DNA from: Puniceicoccales bacterium
GTDB lineage: Bacteria; Verrucomicrobiota; Verrucomicrobiia; Opitutales; JAIRLM01
Assembly (NCBI GenBank): GCA_031254835.1
Contig: JAIRTQ010000005.1
Location: forward strand, 1-6,564
DNA length: 6,564 nucleotides
Reading direction: 5' to 3'
In this document: piece after piece, positions 1-6,520 of the stretch
Numbering within the stretch: position 1 is the stretch's first letter
Layout: every line of letters starts with the position of its first letter
Position numbers and translations under genes: made by a program
The notes under the pieces: generated by a model
The model's input: only the letters and a program-made list of their open reading frames with translations
Told to the model about the DNA's origin: nothing
The model's database searches: none

Positions 1-2283
1 GCAGCCGGTTCTGCCGTAGTGGCCCGCCTGCTGCACTTTCCTCTTCTACTCTCCTATATTCTTGGAGGGATCGCACTTAATTTTGGCATAAACGGCACAT
101 CGGTCATACATGCCCAAGGCACAATACATCAGATCAGCGAATTGGGCGTAATTTTTCTCATGTTTTACATGGGACTGGAGTTCGACCTGCGTAAGCTGCG
201 GCAGCTGTTTGGTCCCGTCATTATTGCACTCGTCTTCCAAACCTTATTCATGATTTTTTTAGGCAGTGCGATCGCTCCGTTATTGGGCTGGGGTGGGCTA
301 AATGGCCTCTTCCTGGGCGGACTTTTGGCCATCAGCTCTACGATGATCGCTGTCCCCGTGCTGGCGGAGCAGGGCGCGCTGCAGAAAAACTTCGCCCGCT
401 TGGCTATGGGTCTTCTGATATTCGAAGACATCCTAGCGGTCATGCTGTTGGTTGTTCTTTCCGGTATTGCCATCACCGGCTACTTCGACTGGGACGCCGT
501 CGGCCGCATCACCTTTTTCGTCGGCGCCTTCGTGCTGTCCATTTTCTTCTTGGGCCGGCTTTCCATGCCACTTTTTATCCGCATGGTAAAAAAATTTCGC
601 TCGGAAGAATTTTTTACGGTCGTCGTCGTTGGCGTTCTGCTCGCCATTGGCCTGCTGGCGGAGGCGGCCCACTTTTCCACGGCACTCGGTGCCTTTCTAG
701 CCGGCGCCATTTTTTGCGGCACGGAAATTGCTGAAGCCGTCGAAGAGAACATGCGTCCCATCCGTACGCTCTTCACGGCCATTTTCTTCCTCTCCACCGG
801 CCTGTCCGTGAACCTGGGCCAGCTGGCAACCTGCGCCGGCCCCATCCTCCTGCTTACCTTTCTCGTTTTCGTTATAAAGGTGTTAGCTTGTTTTCTCGGA
901 TTCTTTTTGAGTGGCCAGAGCGGGGAGGACAGCTTCCGAGCGCCCATGGCCACGGCCCAGATCGGCGAGTTTAGTTTTGTCATCGCTTCGCTCGGCACTT
1001 CTCTTGGAGTAACTAACAACGGTCTACTCAGCCTGGCCATCGGCGTGTCCCTAGGTACTGCCTTCTGCACAGCCCTTTTAAGCCCTCGAGCCGGGACAAT
1101 TTTTCGATTTCTTCTCCGCATTTGGCCTAAGTCCCTACTAAAATTCGGCCGCATCTACCGGGAAACGTTGACCGCGGTCATTCTCCGCTTCTCTCAGAAC
1201 AGGTCTCTCAACTTTGCCATGCGGCCGCTTGTGTACATCGTGATAAATGCGCTGCTTTTTTTCTCACTGCTGACGCTTGCCTCCTATGCGGTTCGATTCA
1301 TAGATCACGTTGCGTTCATGGACTACCTGGACTTGCACTTGTCGCTAGCCGTTTGGGCCGTTACCGCTCTGATTTCTTTGCCGCTCATCACGGCGCTAGT
1401 ACGGCAGGTCAACATTCTCTTCGTCGGCCTTGTCGAGAATTCCCTCCTTTCCATCCGCGAAAAATCTAAAACCTTCCTCCTCGGCCGGTTGAGCGGCGTA
1501 TTTCAGACGGCCATCTTTTCTTTCCTTCTGCTCCTTCTCGGCGGCATTTTCCTCTCCGTTGCTGCGCCGACCCTCCCGCGGGGCGTGCCTCTCTACGTCT
1601 TCCTTCTGCTATTGCTGCTGGCCGGCTTCCTCTTCCGCCGCCGCATGGTGCAGGTCAACAACCGTCTAGAGGGCTACTTCGTGGCCACCTTCAGTCGCGA
1701 CATTCACTCGCAAATGGCCAGCCAGAGGAAGTCCCTACTGAAAAAGCTCTCGGCCCAGTCCATCGAAGATCTGGACATGCTGGAGGTGTCCCTTCTCGAG
1801 GAAAACTGCGGCTGCTACCTCCCGATCAGAGACCTGTCTCTACGGGAACGCTTTGGAGTTAGCATCGTCGCTCTTCGGCACCGCAGCCACCTGCTCTTTT
1901 CTCCGCCGGCCGATTGCATGCTACTTCCCGGCACCAGCCTCGTTCTGATCGGCCATCGGGACTCGCTGGAGCTGGCCCGCAGCTACTTCGCCACGCCGGC
2001 TGTCCAGAGCGAGGAAATCGGCGATGAGCTGGAGGCCGTTGAGATTGCCTGCCTGCCGCTCCATGTTCGCCACGGCCTGGTGGGGCAAACTTTGGCAGAG
2101 AGTCAATTGCGTAAAAAATTTCGAGTTACCGTCGTAAAGATCCTGCGGAAAGCGGGACCGGTTCCCATGCCGTCCCCCGACGAAGTTCTGCGAAATGACG
2201 ATGTGCTGGTTTTGGCCGGCGAGGAAAGTGCCATTCGCCGCATGCAGGGACAGTTTGACTGTCTGTCCGTGGCAGAAGTTTGA
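1..2283 (+). CDS. CPA2/Kef-type cation:proton antiporter with C-terminal TrkA-C domains (5' partial)
   Basis: Probable inner-membrane K+ or Na+/H+ antiporter that exchanges a monovalent cation for protons. The frame is open from base 1; codons before the first possible GTG (base 19) read AAGSAV and continue a typical first CPA2 helix, so the gene starts upstream. Numbering from base 19, family signatures are ELGVIFLMFYMGLEFDL (41-57), ISSTMIAVPVLAEQG (105-119), LLIFEDILAV with the acidic E136-D137 pair, ALGAFLAGAIF (222-232), FFLSTGLSVNL (256-266) and AQIGEFSFVIASLG (313-326). Residues about 1-365 are the exchanger domain. About four more hydrophobic segments follow (404-425, 441-461, 494-516, 524-541). 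Two TrkA-C-like domains then occur at about 585-655 and 672-743, each with the usual 'LLPGTSLVLIG' or 'LRNDDVLVLAG' strand. No NAD-binding TrkA-N domain is visible between membrane and TrkA-C parts. The cation is inferred; Na+ cannot be excluded. No separate regulator subunit is seen here. Confidence 0.9.
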   Translation, partial: AAGSAVVARLLHFPLLLSYILGGIALNFGINGTSVIHAQGTIHQISELGVIFLMFYMGLEFDLRKLRQLFGPVIIALVFQTLFMIFLGSAIAPLLGWGGLNGLFLGGLLAISSTMIAVPVLAEQGALQKNFARLAMGLLIFEDILAVMLLVVLSGIAITGYFDWDAVGRITFFVGAFVLSIFFLGRLSMPLFIRMVKKFRSEEFFTVVVVGVLLAIGLLAEAAHFSTALGAFLAGAIFCGTEIAEAVEENMRPIRTLFTAIFFLSTGLSVNLGQLATCAGPILLLTFLVFVIKVLACFLGFFLSGQSGEDSFRAPMATAQIGEFSFVIASLGTSLGVTNNGLLSLAIGVSLGTAFCTALLSPRAGTIFRFLLRIWPKSLLKFGRIYRETLTAVILRFSQNRSLNFAMRPLVYIVINALLFFSLLTLASYAVRFIDHVAFMDYLDLHLSLAVWAVTALISLPLITALVRQVNILFVGLVENSLLSIREKSKTFLLGRLSGVFQTAIFSFLLLLLGGIFLSVAAPTLPRGVPLYVFLLLLLLAGFLFRRRMVQVNNRLEGYFVATFSRDIHSQMASQRKSLLKKLSAQSIEDLDMLEVSLLEENCGCYLPIRDLSLRERFGVSIVALRHRSHLLFSPPADCMLLPGTSLVLIGHRDSLELARSYFATPAVQSEEIGDELEAVEIACLPLHVRHGLVGQTLAESQLRKKFRVTVVKILRKAGPVPMPSPDEVLRNDDVLVLAGEESAIRRMQGQFDCLSVAEV

Positions 2284-2374
2284 ACCAAATCCGGCAAACT
2301 GGAACGCAGTAGTCCTTAAGATGGAGTGTTCTGTCGCTGTCGGCTGCCGGAAGTGGGGCGATCGGCAAAACCCG

Positions 2375-2403
2375 TTGACGGACTGCAATTTTAGCCGTAG
2401 AAA
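2375..2403 (+). promoter_or_regulatory. candidate sigma70-type promoter for ftsK
   Basis: TTGACG (2375-2380), a 17-base spacer and TAGAAA (2398-2403) give 5/6 and 4/6 matches to the -35 and -10 consensus. Transcription would begin near 2409-2411, directly at the GTG GTG start of ftsK. The rest of the 125-base gap after the antiporter stop holds no convincing terminator, only a weak CGG/CCG hairpin near 2340-2350, so read-through from the antiporter gene is also possible. Confidence 0.35.
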
Positions 2404-2408
2404 AGCCC

Positions 2409-4589
2409 GTGGTGTCCCATAGTGGCGAAAGGCCTGCCCAAAGGCCATCTCGACCGGCCGAATGGCCAAAGCGGCGTCTGCGCGGCATTGCCTACGGCTG
2501 CCTGGCCATCCTGCTGCTGGTGGCCCTATTGGGTTACGATCCGGCCCAGTGCCCTTGGCTCAGCACGATGGCCGCCGCTCCGAATGGCCCCCACAACCCC
2601 ATCGGCACCTTTGGACTGTCGATCACCTTCGGCGGCCTATCCACCTTCGGTCTATCCTACCTGCTAATCCCCGGCTTCCTCCTCCGTTCTAGCCATTGTC
2701 ATATTTTTCGCAACAGTCGCCCCATGGGTCGGGGCCGATTCCGGGCGATGATTCTCGCCCTTGCCCTCGGCCCGATCTTTCTCGCCCAGCTACAGAGCGG
2801 CTTCGCCTTTCTCCGCTGCCAATTTTTGGAGCGCTTTTTTCTGGACGGCCTTGGCGGTTGGATCGGAGATATCGCCTACACCTACATTTTTTTTGCGCCG
2901 CTCGGTAGCGCCGGGACGGCCCTGGTAGTCGCCGTTCCATTTTTTCTTGCCCTCTGGTGCGTATTTACCGGGAAAAATTCCCTATCGGAAGCCATGGAAG
3001 GGCTACTGGAAAAACTGAACCGCTTCCTACACAGCCTCTTTCGCCTTCCCCGGCGACTGCTCACATTCCCTTTCGGTCGCAAAAAAACGGCGGGACCGAG
3101 TGCCTTTGAGCTGCTGGAGGAAGTGAAAAACAGTCTGCCCATTGCCGGAGCGGATGGGAGCGAAATTTTGGAAGAGTTGGATTCCGTAGACGATGCGCTG
3201 TTGGCGATGAAAAAGGGCCCCATGCAAGGGGAACTCTTCGAAAAAGGATCCTTCGGCCGGTCCATTTCGGCCGAGCCCTACGTCTTTCCGTCCCTGGACC
3301 TGCTCGATAATCCCGGGGAAGGCGGCGACGGCGGCGTGGCGCGGGACGTGCTGGCACTGGAACTGCGGGAGGCACTGGAGCAGTTCGGCGTGGAGGTTGA
3401 GATCGGCGAGATCCAGTCAGGGCCCGTCATCACCCGCTTCGAGGTGCTGCCCGCGCCCGGCGTTCGGGTGGAAAAAATCGTCTCCCTCGACAAGAACATC
3501 GCGCTCACCCTGCGGGCCCCGTCGGTCAGGATTTTAGCTCCCGTGCCCGGGAAGAACTGCGTCGGCATCGAAGTTCCTAACGTCCAGCCCGTTCCCGTCT
3601 GCCTGCGGGGGATTTTGGAATCGGAAGAATGGCGCAATAAGACGGCCGAGATCCCCATTGTCCTCGGCCGTGGCGTGACCGGAGAGCCGCTCATCGCCGA
3701 CCTGGCCCGCATGCCGCACCTGCTCATCGCCGGCGCCACCGGTTCCGGAAAGACGGTCTGCATCAATTCCATCCTGGCCTCCTTCCTCTTCCACGCCTCG
3801 CCGGAGGACCTGCGGCTCATCCTGGTGGATCCGAAAATCGTAGAAATGCAGGTTTATAATCGCCTGCCGCACATGCTACTGCCCACCTTGACGGACCCTA
3901 AAAAAGTTCCCAATGCGCTCCGCTGGCGTATCGGCACTATGGAGTGGCGCTACCATCTCTTTGCCAGCGTGGGGGTACGGAACATCGCCGGCTTCAACGG
4001 AAAGGTCACCCGTACGCGGGAAGAGATGGAGCGGGCCGACGCCCTCGAGAAGGAGCTCTCTCCAGAAGAGCGGGCCGCCATGGCGACCGTGCGGTCCGGC
4101 CGACGGGAAGTGGCCGCCGTGCCCCAGCAGAAATTGCCCTACATCGTCTGCGTCATCGACGAGCTGGCTGACCTGATGCTTGTCGCCCCCGACGACATCG
4201 AGAATTCCGTCACCCGTCTCGCCCAGCTGGCCCGGGCCGCCGGCATCCACCTCATCTTGGCCACCCAGCGGCCGTCGGTGAACGTCATCACGGGCGTAAT
4301 CAAAGCCAACCTGCCCAGCCGCATCGCCTTCAAGGTAGCGTCTAAGGTGGACAGCCGCACAATCTTAGACGCCAACGGCGCAGACAGCCTCCTGGGCCGC
4401 GGCGACATGCTCTTTCTGCCGCCGGGCGCCTTCTCTCTTCAACGGGCTCAGGGAGCTTGGGTGAGCGACGAGGAAATCAACCGGGTCGTGGACTTTCTGG
4501 CCCGAGGAGGCCCTCCCCACTTCGATCGACAGGCCATGGCCTTCGTGGAGAGCCCGGAATCGGCAGCTGGGTCGCCGCCAGGTGCGTGA
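2409..4589 (+). CDS. ftsK: DNA translocase FtsK lacking the gamma domain
   Basis: Septum-anchored, ATP-driven double-stranded DNA pump that moves chromosome termini across the closing division site. The 726-residue product has a basic N-terminus (KRRLRG, 21-26), about four membrane segments (27-43, 68-92, 112-130, 160-186) with the FtsK-typical YDP and NPIGTFG loop, then an unusually short linker (about 190-310). The alpha domain spans about 310-425. The beta RecA-like motor has Walker A GATGSGKT (442-449), VDPKIVEM (473-480), Walker B YIVCVIDELADLM (D584, E585), and LATQRPSVNVITGVIKANLP plus DSRTILDANGADSLLGRGDM. About 35 charged residues (531-570) sit before Walker B, longer than in many homologues. 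The protein stops about 38 residues after GAWVSDEEI, so the winged-helix gamma domain that reads polar KOPS sites and contacts XerD is missing. Start: the frame opens only at 2379, and GTG 2409 or 2412 are the only usual start codons before the first membrane helix. No clear Shine-Dalgarno is present. Confidence 0.95.
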   Translation: MVSHSGERPAQRPSRPAEWPKRRLRGIAYGCLAILLLVALLGYDPAQCPWLSTMAAAPNGPHNPIGTFGLSITFGGLSTFGLSYLLIPGFLLRSSHCHIFRNSRPMGRGRFRAMILALALGPIFLAQLQSGFAFLRCQFLERFFLDGLGGWIGDIAYTYIFFAPLGSAGTALVVAVPFFLALWCVFTGKNSLSEAMEGLLEKLNRFLHSLFRLPRRLLTFPFGRKKTAGPSAFELLEEVKNSLPIAGADGSEILEELDSVDDALLAMKKGPMQGELFEKGSFGRSISAEPYVFPSLDLLDNPGEGGDGGVARDVLALELREALEQFGVEVEIGEIQSGPVITRFEVLPAPGVRVEKIVSLDKNIALTLRAPSVRILAPVPGKNCVGIEVPNVQPVPVCLRGILESEEWRNKTAEIPIVLGRGVTGEPLIADLARMPHLLIAGATGSGKTVCINSILASFLFHASPEDLRLILVDPKIVEMQVYNRLPHMLLPTLTDPKKVPNALRWRIGTMEWRYHLFASVGVRNIAGFNGKVTRTREEMERADALEKELSPEERAAMATVRSGRREVAAVPQQKLPYIVCVIDELADLMLVAPDDIENSVTRLAQLARAAGIHLILATQRPSVNVITGVIKANLPSRIAFKVASKVDSRTILDANGADSLLGRGDMLFLPPGAFSLQRAQGAWVSDEEINRVVDFLARGGPPHFDRQAMAFVESPESAAGSPPGA

Positions 4590-4611
4590 AGCGACGCGAA
4601 GGTTGAACTGC

Positions 4612-5949
4612 TTAGCTCTTCTGCACGTTTCCGGCCTTCACATGGAGATAATCGATTATGGCTTTCCCGATGACGAACGGATGGGACTTGGCCGTACTTT
4701 CGGCGACCTGCTTCCGAATAAGATCCTCTATCGTGTTCATAATGTCCTTAAATTCCTTCGTCGATCGGATCGAGGCGGGGATACTCGTTTTATTGGCCAT
4801 CAGAATGGCCTTCACAATGGCGGCTGGGAACGTTTTCATGCTGGAATCTTTCTTAATTGCCGCTGTGAAAACCTTCACTAGATCACCTTCTTCAGGAATT
4901 TTGATTTTGACGGCTGCGTCAGGTAGGGTGACAGACTGCAAGTTACGGACCGCTATCTCTAAACTGGCATTCAGCTGGGGAGCAAGAAGTTCTGCGCAGT
5001 TGCCGGAAAATTTTTCGGCCATGAGCGCCGCAAGGCCTTTTCGGGAAAAAATATCGTCTAAAACAGCCACAAAACCGGCACCGAGTCCAGATGCATCCGC
5101 CCCTGCCTGCTCTTCGTACTTTCGAGCGTTAGCCTTGAGAAATTCCACGAGACGGCTGCCAAGAACAGCCCCATAGCGCTGCGTCGCACGGCACTGTCGC
5201 AAAAACTCCTTCTGGGTGCCGATCGGACTCTCACTGCCCCACTTCTGCTTATCAGTCGCCAACTCTTTCCATGCCCGATCCACCACGTCAGACGCGACAG
5301 ATTCCTCATTCAGTCCAAGCGAAGTTGCTAATAGACGAAGGAATTCTTCGGCGTGCTTGCTATAACCGATGAAGAACGGCAACTGCCGCGCCATGAAGGC
5401 ATCGATTTCGCTGCTTTCCTCGCCATCCGGAAAGAAGGAACCACGGACCGCATCGTACGGTTTTAATGCCGAGTCCAAATTCAGCTTATCCGCCACAAAT
5501 TTAACATCCTTAGTCAAGAGTGGGATGCAGTTCACGAGGAAACGGAACGACCTGGTGGGCGAAAAAATTCCTATAAGCGTGGCACACAAAACACTAAACG
5601 GGCATAAAAATGCCCTGCGAGACAATCCGCTATCGGCATCCGACTTTGTGCCGCATTGCGAGCGAACGACCTGCACGACGGAAAGCGCGGCGCCGCCAAC
5701 AAAAAGGACCGGAAGAAAGAAAAGAGAGGCGACGATGGACACGGCTCGCCAGACGCCCGGAGCGGCCTTTATCATCTTCTGTTGGTTTGAGTTCAGGTTA
5801 AGTGGACCACCTTTGGAGAAATCTGCCTTGGTCACTGCGCACAGCATTATCGCAATATCGGAAATGAACGCATCCTTCGACCTCCCGCATATTAGCGGGT
5901 CAACGGATGGAGGTTTCGCGCTAGTCGTAACTTGTATAGCAGTTCCCAT
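4612..5949 (-). CDS. hypothetical protein with a paired hydrophobic segment (possibly membrane-inserted)
   Basis: Not recognised. This 445-residue product is the longest open frame in the region and has protein-like composition. From ATG 5949 it has a short Ser/Thr/Pro-rich N-terminus (MGTAIQVTTSAKPPSV) and a polar stretch to about 66. Two hydrophobic segments follow at about 68-95 (SIVASLFFLPVLFVGGAALS) and 113-130 (AFLCPFSVLCATLIGIFS), separated by a polar loop of about 17 residues. A soluble, probably mostly helical C-terminal region of about 310 residues completes it. There is no classical signal peptide and no catalytic motif I know. A TTG 12 bases upstream (5961) is in frame, but it overlaps the likely -10 box, and AAGGA lies just before ATG 5949, so ATG is preferred. 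It is convergent with ftsK, 22 bases apart, with no clear terminator between. It appears less G+C-rich than ftsK by eye. The two-helix hairpin recalls Inc-type membrane proteins of Chlamydiae; this is a resemblance of layout only. Confidence 0.75.
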   Translation of the reverse strand: MGTAIQVTTSAKPPSVDPLICGRSKDAFISDIAIMLCAVTKADFSKGGPLNLNSNQQKMIKAAPGVWRAVSIVASLFFLPVLFVGGAALSVVQVVRSQCGTKSDADSGLSRRAFLCPFSVLCATLIGIFSPTRSFRFLVNCIPLLTKDVKFVADKLNLDSALKPYDAVRGSFFPDGEESSEIDAFMARQLPFFIGYSKHAEEFLRLLATSLGLNEESVASDVVDRAWKELATDKQKWGSESPIGTQKEFLRQCRATQRYGAVLGSRLVEFLKANARKYEEQAGADASGLGAGFVAVLDDIFSRKGLAALMAEKFSGNCAELLAPQLNASLEIAVRNLQSVTLPDAAVKIKIPEEGDLVKVFTAAIKKDSSMKTFPAAIVKAILMANKTSIPASIRSTKEFKDIMNTIEDLIRKQVAESTAKSHPFVIGKAIIDYLHVKAGNVQKS

Positions 5950-5960
5950 GATCCTTCCCA

Positions 5961-5987
5961 ATTATCCAGCGTGTCAGTGAATGTCAA
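5961..5987 (-). promoter_or_regulatory. sigma70-type promoter for the minus-strand hypothetical gene
   Basis: Read on the minus strand, a perfect TTGACA (5987-5982) is followed by a 15-base spacer and GATAAT (5966-5961), a 5/6 match. The spacer is shorter than the usual 17. Upstream bases (about 5990-6035) are A/T-rich with a tandem GAGAAAAGC/GAGAAAAGA repeat and could act as an UP element. Transcription would start near 5954, only about five bases before ATG 5949. Confidence 0.5.
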
Positions 5988-6003
5988 GCGTAAAATTGAA
6001 AGT

Positions 6004-6021
6004 GAGAAAAGCGAGAAAAGA
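6004..6021. repeat. short imperfect tandem repeat, 2 x 9 bases
   Basis: GAGAAAAGC (6004-6012) is followed directly by GAGAAAAGA (6013-6021). It lies in the A/T-rich stretch between two divergent promoter candidates. It could be an UP element or simple low-complexity sequence. Confidence 0.4.
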
Positions 6022-6078
6022 GAATTCTTTGTGAAAATTTAGAGCGCCCACTTTTTCTTGTTCGCCGAAATTCCACTC

Positions 6079-6106
6079 TTGACGGTTCTCGCCGGCAAGC
6101 CATCAG
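6079..6106 (+). promoter_or_regulatory. candidate promoter of rnpB
   Basis: TTGACG (6079-6084) is a 5/6 match to the -35 box. With a 16-base spacer the -10 position is CATCAG (6101-6106), only 3/6. It is placed correctly to start transcription near 6113, where helix P1 of the RNA begins. The heptamer TTGACGG is shared with the ftsK promoter candidate. The poor -10 keeps confidence low. Confidence 0.35.
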
Positions 6107-6149
6107 AAGGGCGAGGGGAAGGCATTCGCTCGCCGGCTTGCCGGCGAGA
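6087..6149. repeat. perfect 15-base inverted repeat linking rnpB 5' flank to helix P3
   Basis: TCTCGCCGGCAAGCC (6087-6101) is the exact reverse complement of GGCTTGCCGGCGAGA (6135-6149). The right arm is the loop and 3' strand of helix P3 of the RNase P RNA. Nine bases of the left arm (CTCGCCGGC) also recur directly at 6129-6137 because P3 is nearly palindromic. The left arm lies between the proposed -35 and -10 boxes. Confidence 0.8.
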
Positions 6150-6485
6150 GGAAAGTCCGGACATCACAGGGCAGGACTCCCGATGAAAGTCGGGGAGGGG
6201 TGTAGGAATGCGCTCCGACGGCCAGTGTCACAGAAAAAAAACCGCCTGCGCAAGCGGGTAAGGGTGAAATGGTGGGGTAAGGGCCCACCGCGCCGGCGAG
6301 TGATCCCGGTGGCAAGATAAACCCAGTCCGATGCAAGGCAGAATAGGGAGCCGGGTGGCCCGCCCGACGGCTCCGGGTATGCTGCACCGGCGGATTTTTG
6401 CGGATCCGCTGGAGTCTCCTTCGGGAGGCTAGATGAATGGATGCCATGGCCTACAGGGGCCGTAACAGAATCCGGCTTACCCCTC
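6113..6485 (+). ncRNA. rnpB: RNase P RNA, bacterial type A
   Basis: Catalytic RNA of ribonuclease P, which removes 5' leaders from precursor tRNAs. P1 pairs GAGGGG (6113-6118) with CCCCTC (6480-6485). P2 pairs GGCATTC (6121-6127) with GGATGCC (6439-6445). P3 is 6129-6148 with a CTTG loop. The conserved core shows GAGGAAAGTCCGGAC (from 6148), AAGGGTGAAA (6260-6269), P12 GGTGGG/CCCACC with GGTAAGGGC, GATAAACCC, AGATGAATG (6431-6439) and ACAGAATCCGGCTTAC (6465-6480). Type A is shown by P16 (GGAGCC 6347-6352 / GGCTCC 6369-6374), P17 (GGGT/GCCC) and its loop GCCC (6358-6361), which can pair with GGGC (6169-6172) as P6. The GGU motif that binds tRNA CCA is at 6376-6378. P18 is 6387-6412, a small P19 is about 6448-6461, and an extra UUCG-capped hairpin occupies 6413-6430. 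The length of about 373 bases matches the family (E. coli 377). Ends are set by P1 and may be off by several bases. Confidence 0.97.
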
Positions 6486-6490
6486 AACGA

Positions 6491-6520
6491 TAGGCGAAAT
6501 CATAGGGCCTAGCTGTCTTT
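6491..6520 (+). terminator. weak candidate terminator after rnpB
   Basis: TAGGC (6491-6495) can pair with GCCTA (6507-6511), followed by GCTGTCTTT with only a short T run. The stem has five pairs and an 11-base loop, so this is marginal. Its 3' arm overlaps the stop codon of the putative minus-strand gene. Confidence 0.2.

Noticed and set aside
480..1154. 224-codon minus-strand open frame opposite the antiporter
   Set aside because: Very rich in Arg, Lys, Ser and Pro, as expected for the reverse of a membrane-protein gene; the plus-strand antiporter is certain.
2284..2408. Possible tRNA, small RNA or intrinsic terminator in the antiporter-ftsK gap
   Set aside because: No cloverleaf, no stable hairpin and no T run were found; only the candidate promoter is supportable.
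1921..2469. 182-codon minus-strand frame bridging the antiporter end and ftsK start
   Set aside because: It lies almost wholly opposite the TrkA-C coding region and shows no family motif.
4582..4881. 99-codon plus-strand frame overlapping the ftsK stop, tested as a displaced FtsK gamma domain
   Set aside because: Its translation has no winged-helix gamma signature, and it lies antisense to the hypothetical gene.
5961..5961. TTG start giving a 449-residue version of the hypothetical protein
   Set aside because: The codon overlaps the proposed -10 box, and ATG 5949 has AAGGA directly upstream.
5369..5980. 203-codon plus-strand open frame inside the hypothetical gene
   Set aside because: It is antisense to the longer 445-residue frame, has unstructured low-complexity composition and runs into the minus-strand promoter; read as a shadow.
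6103..6487. Open frames on both strands across rnpB
   Set aside because: They are products of the G+C-rich structured RNA; the conserved RNase P core accounts for the sequence.
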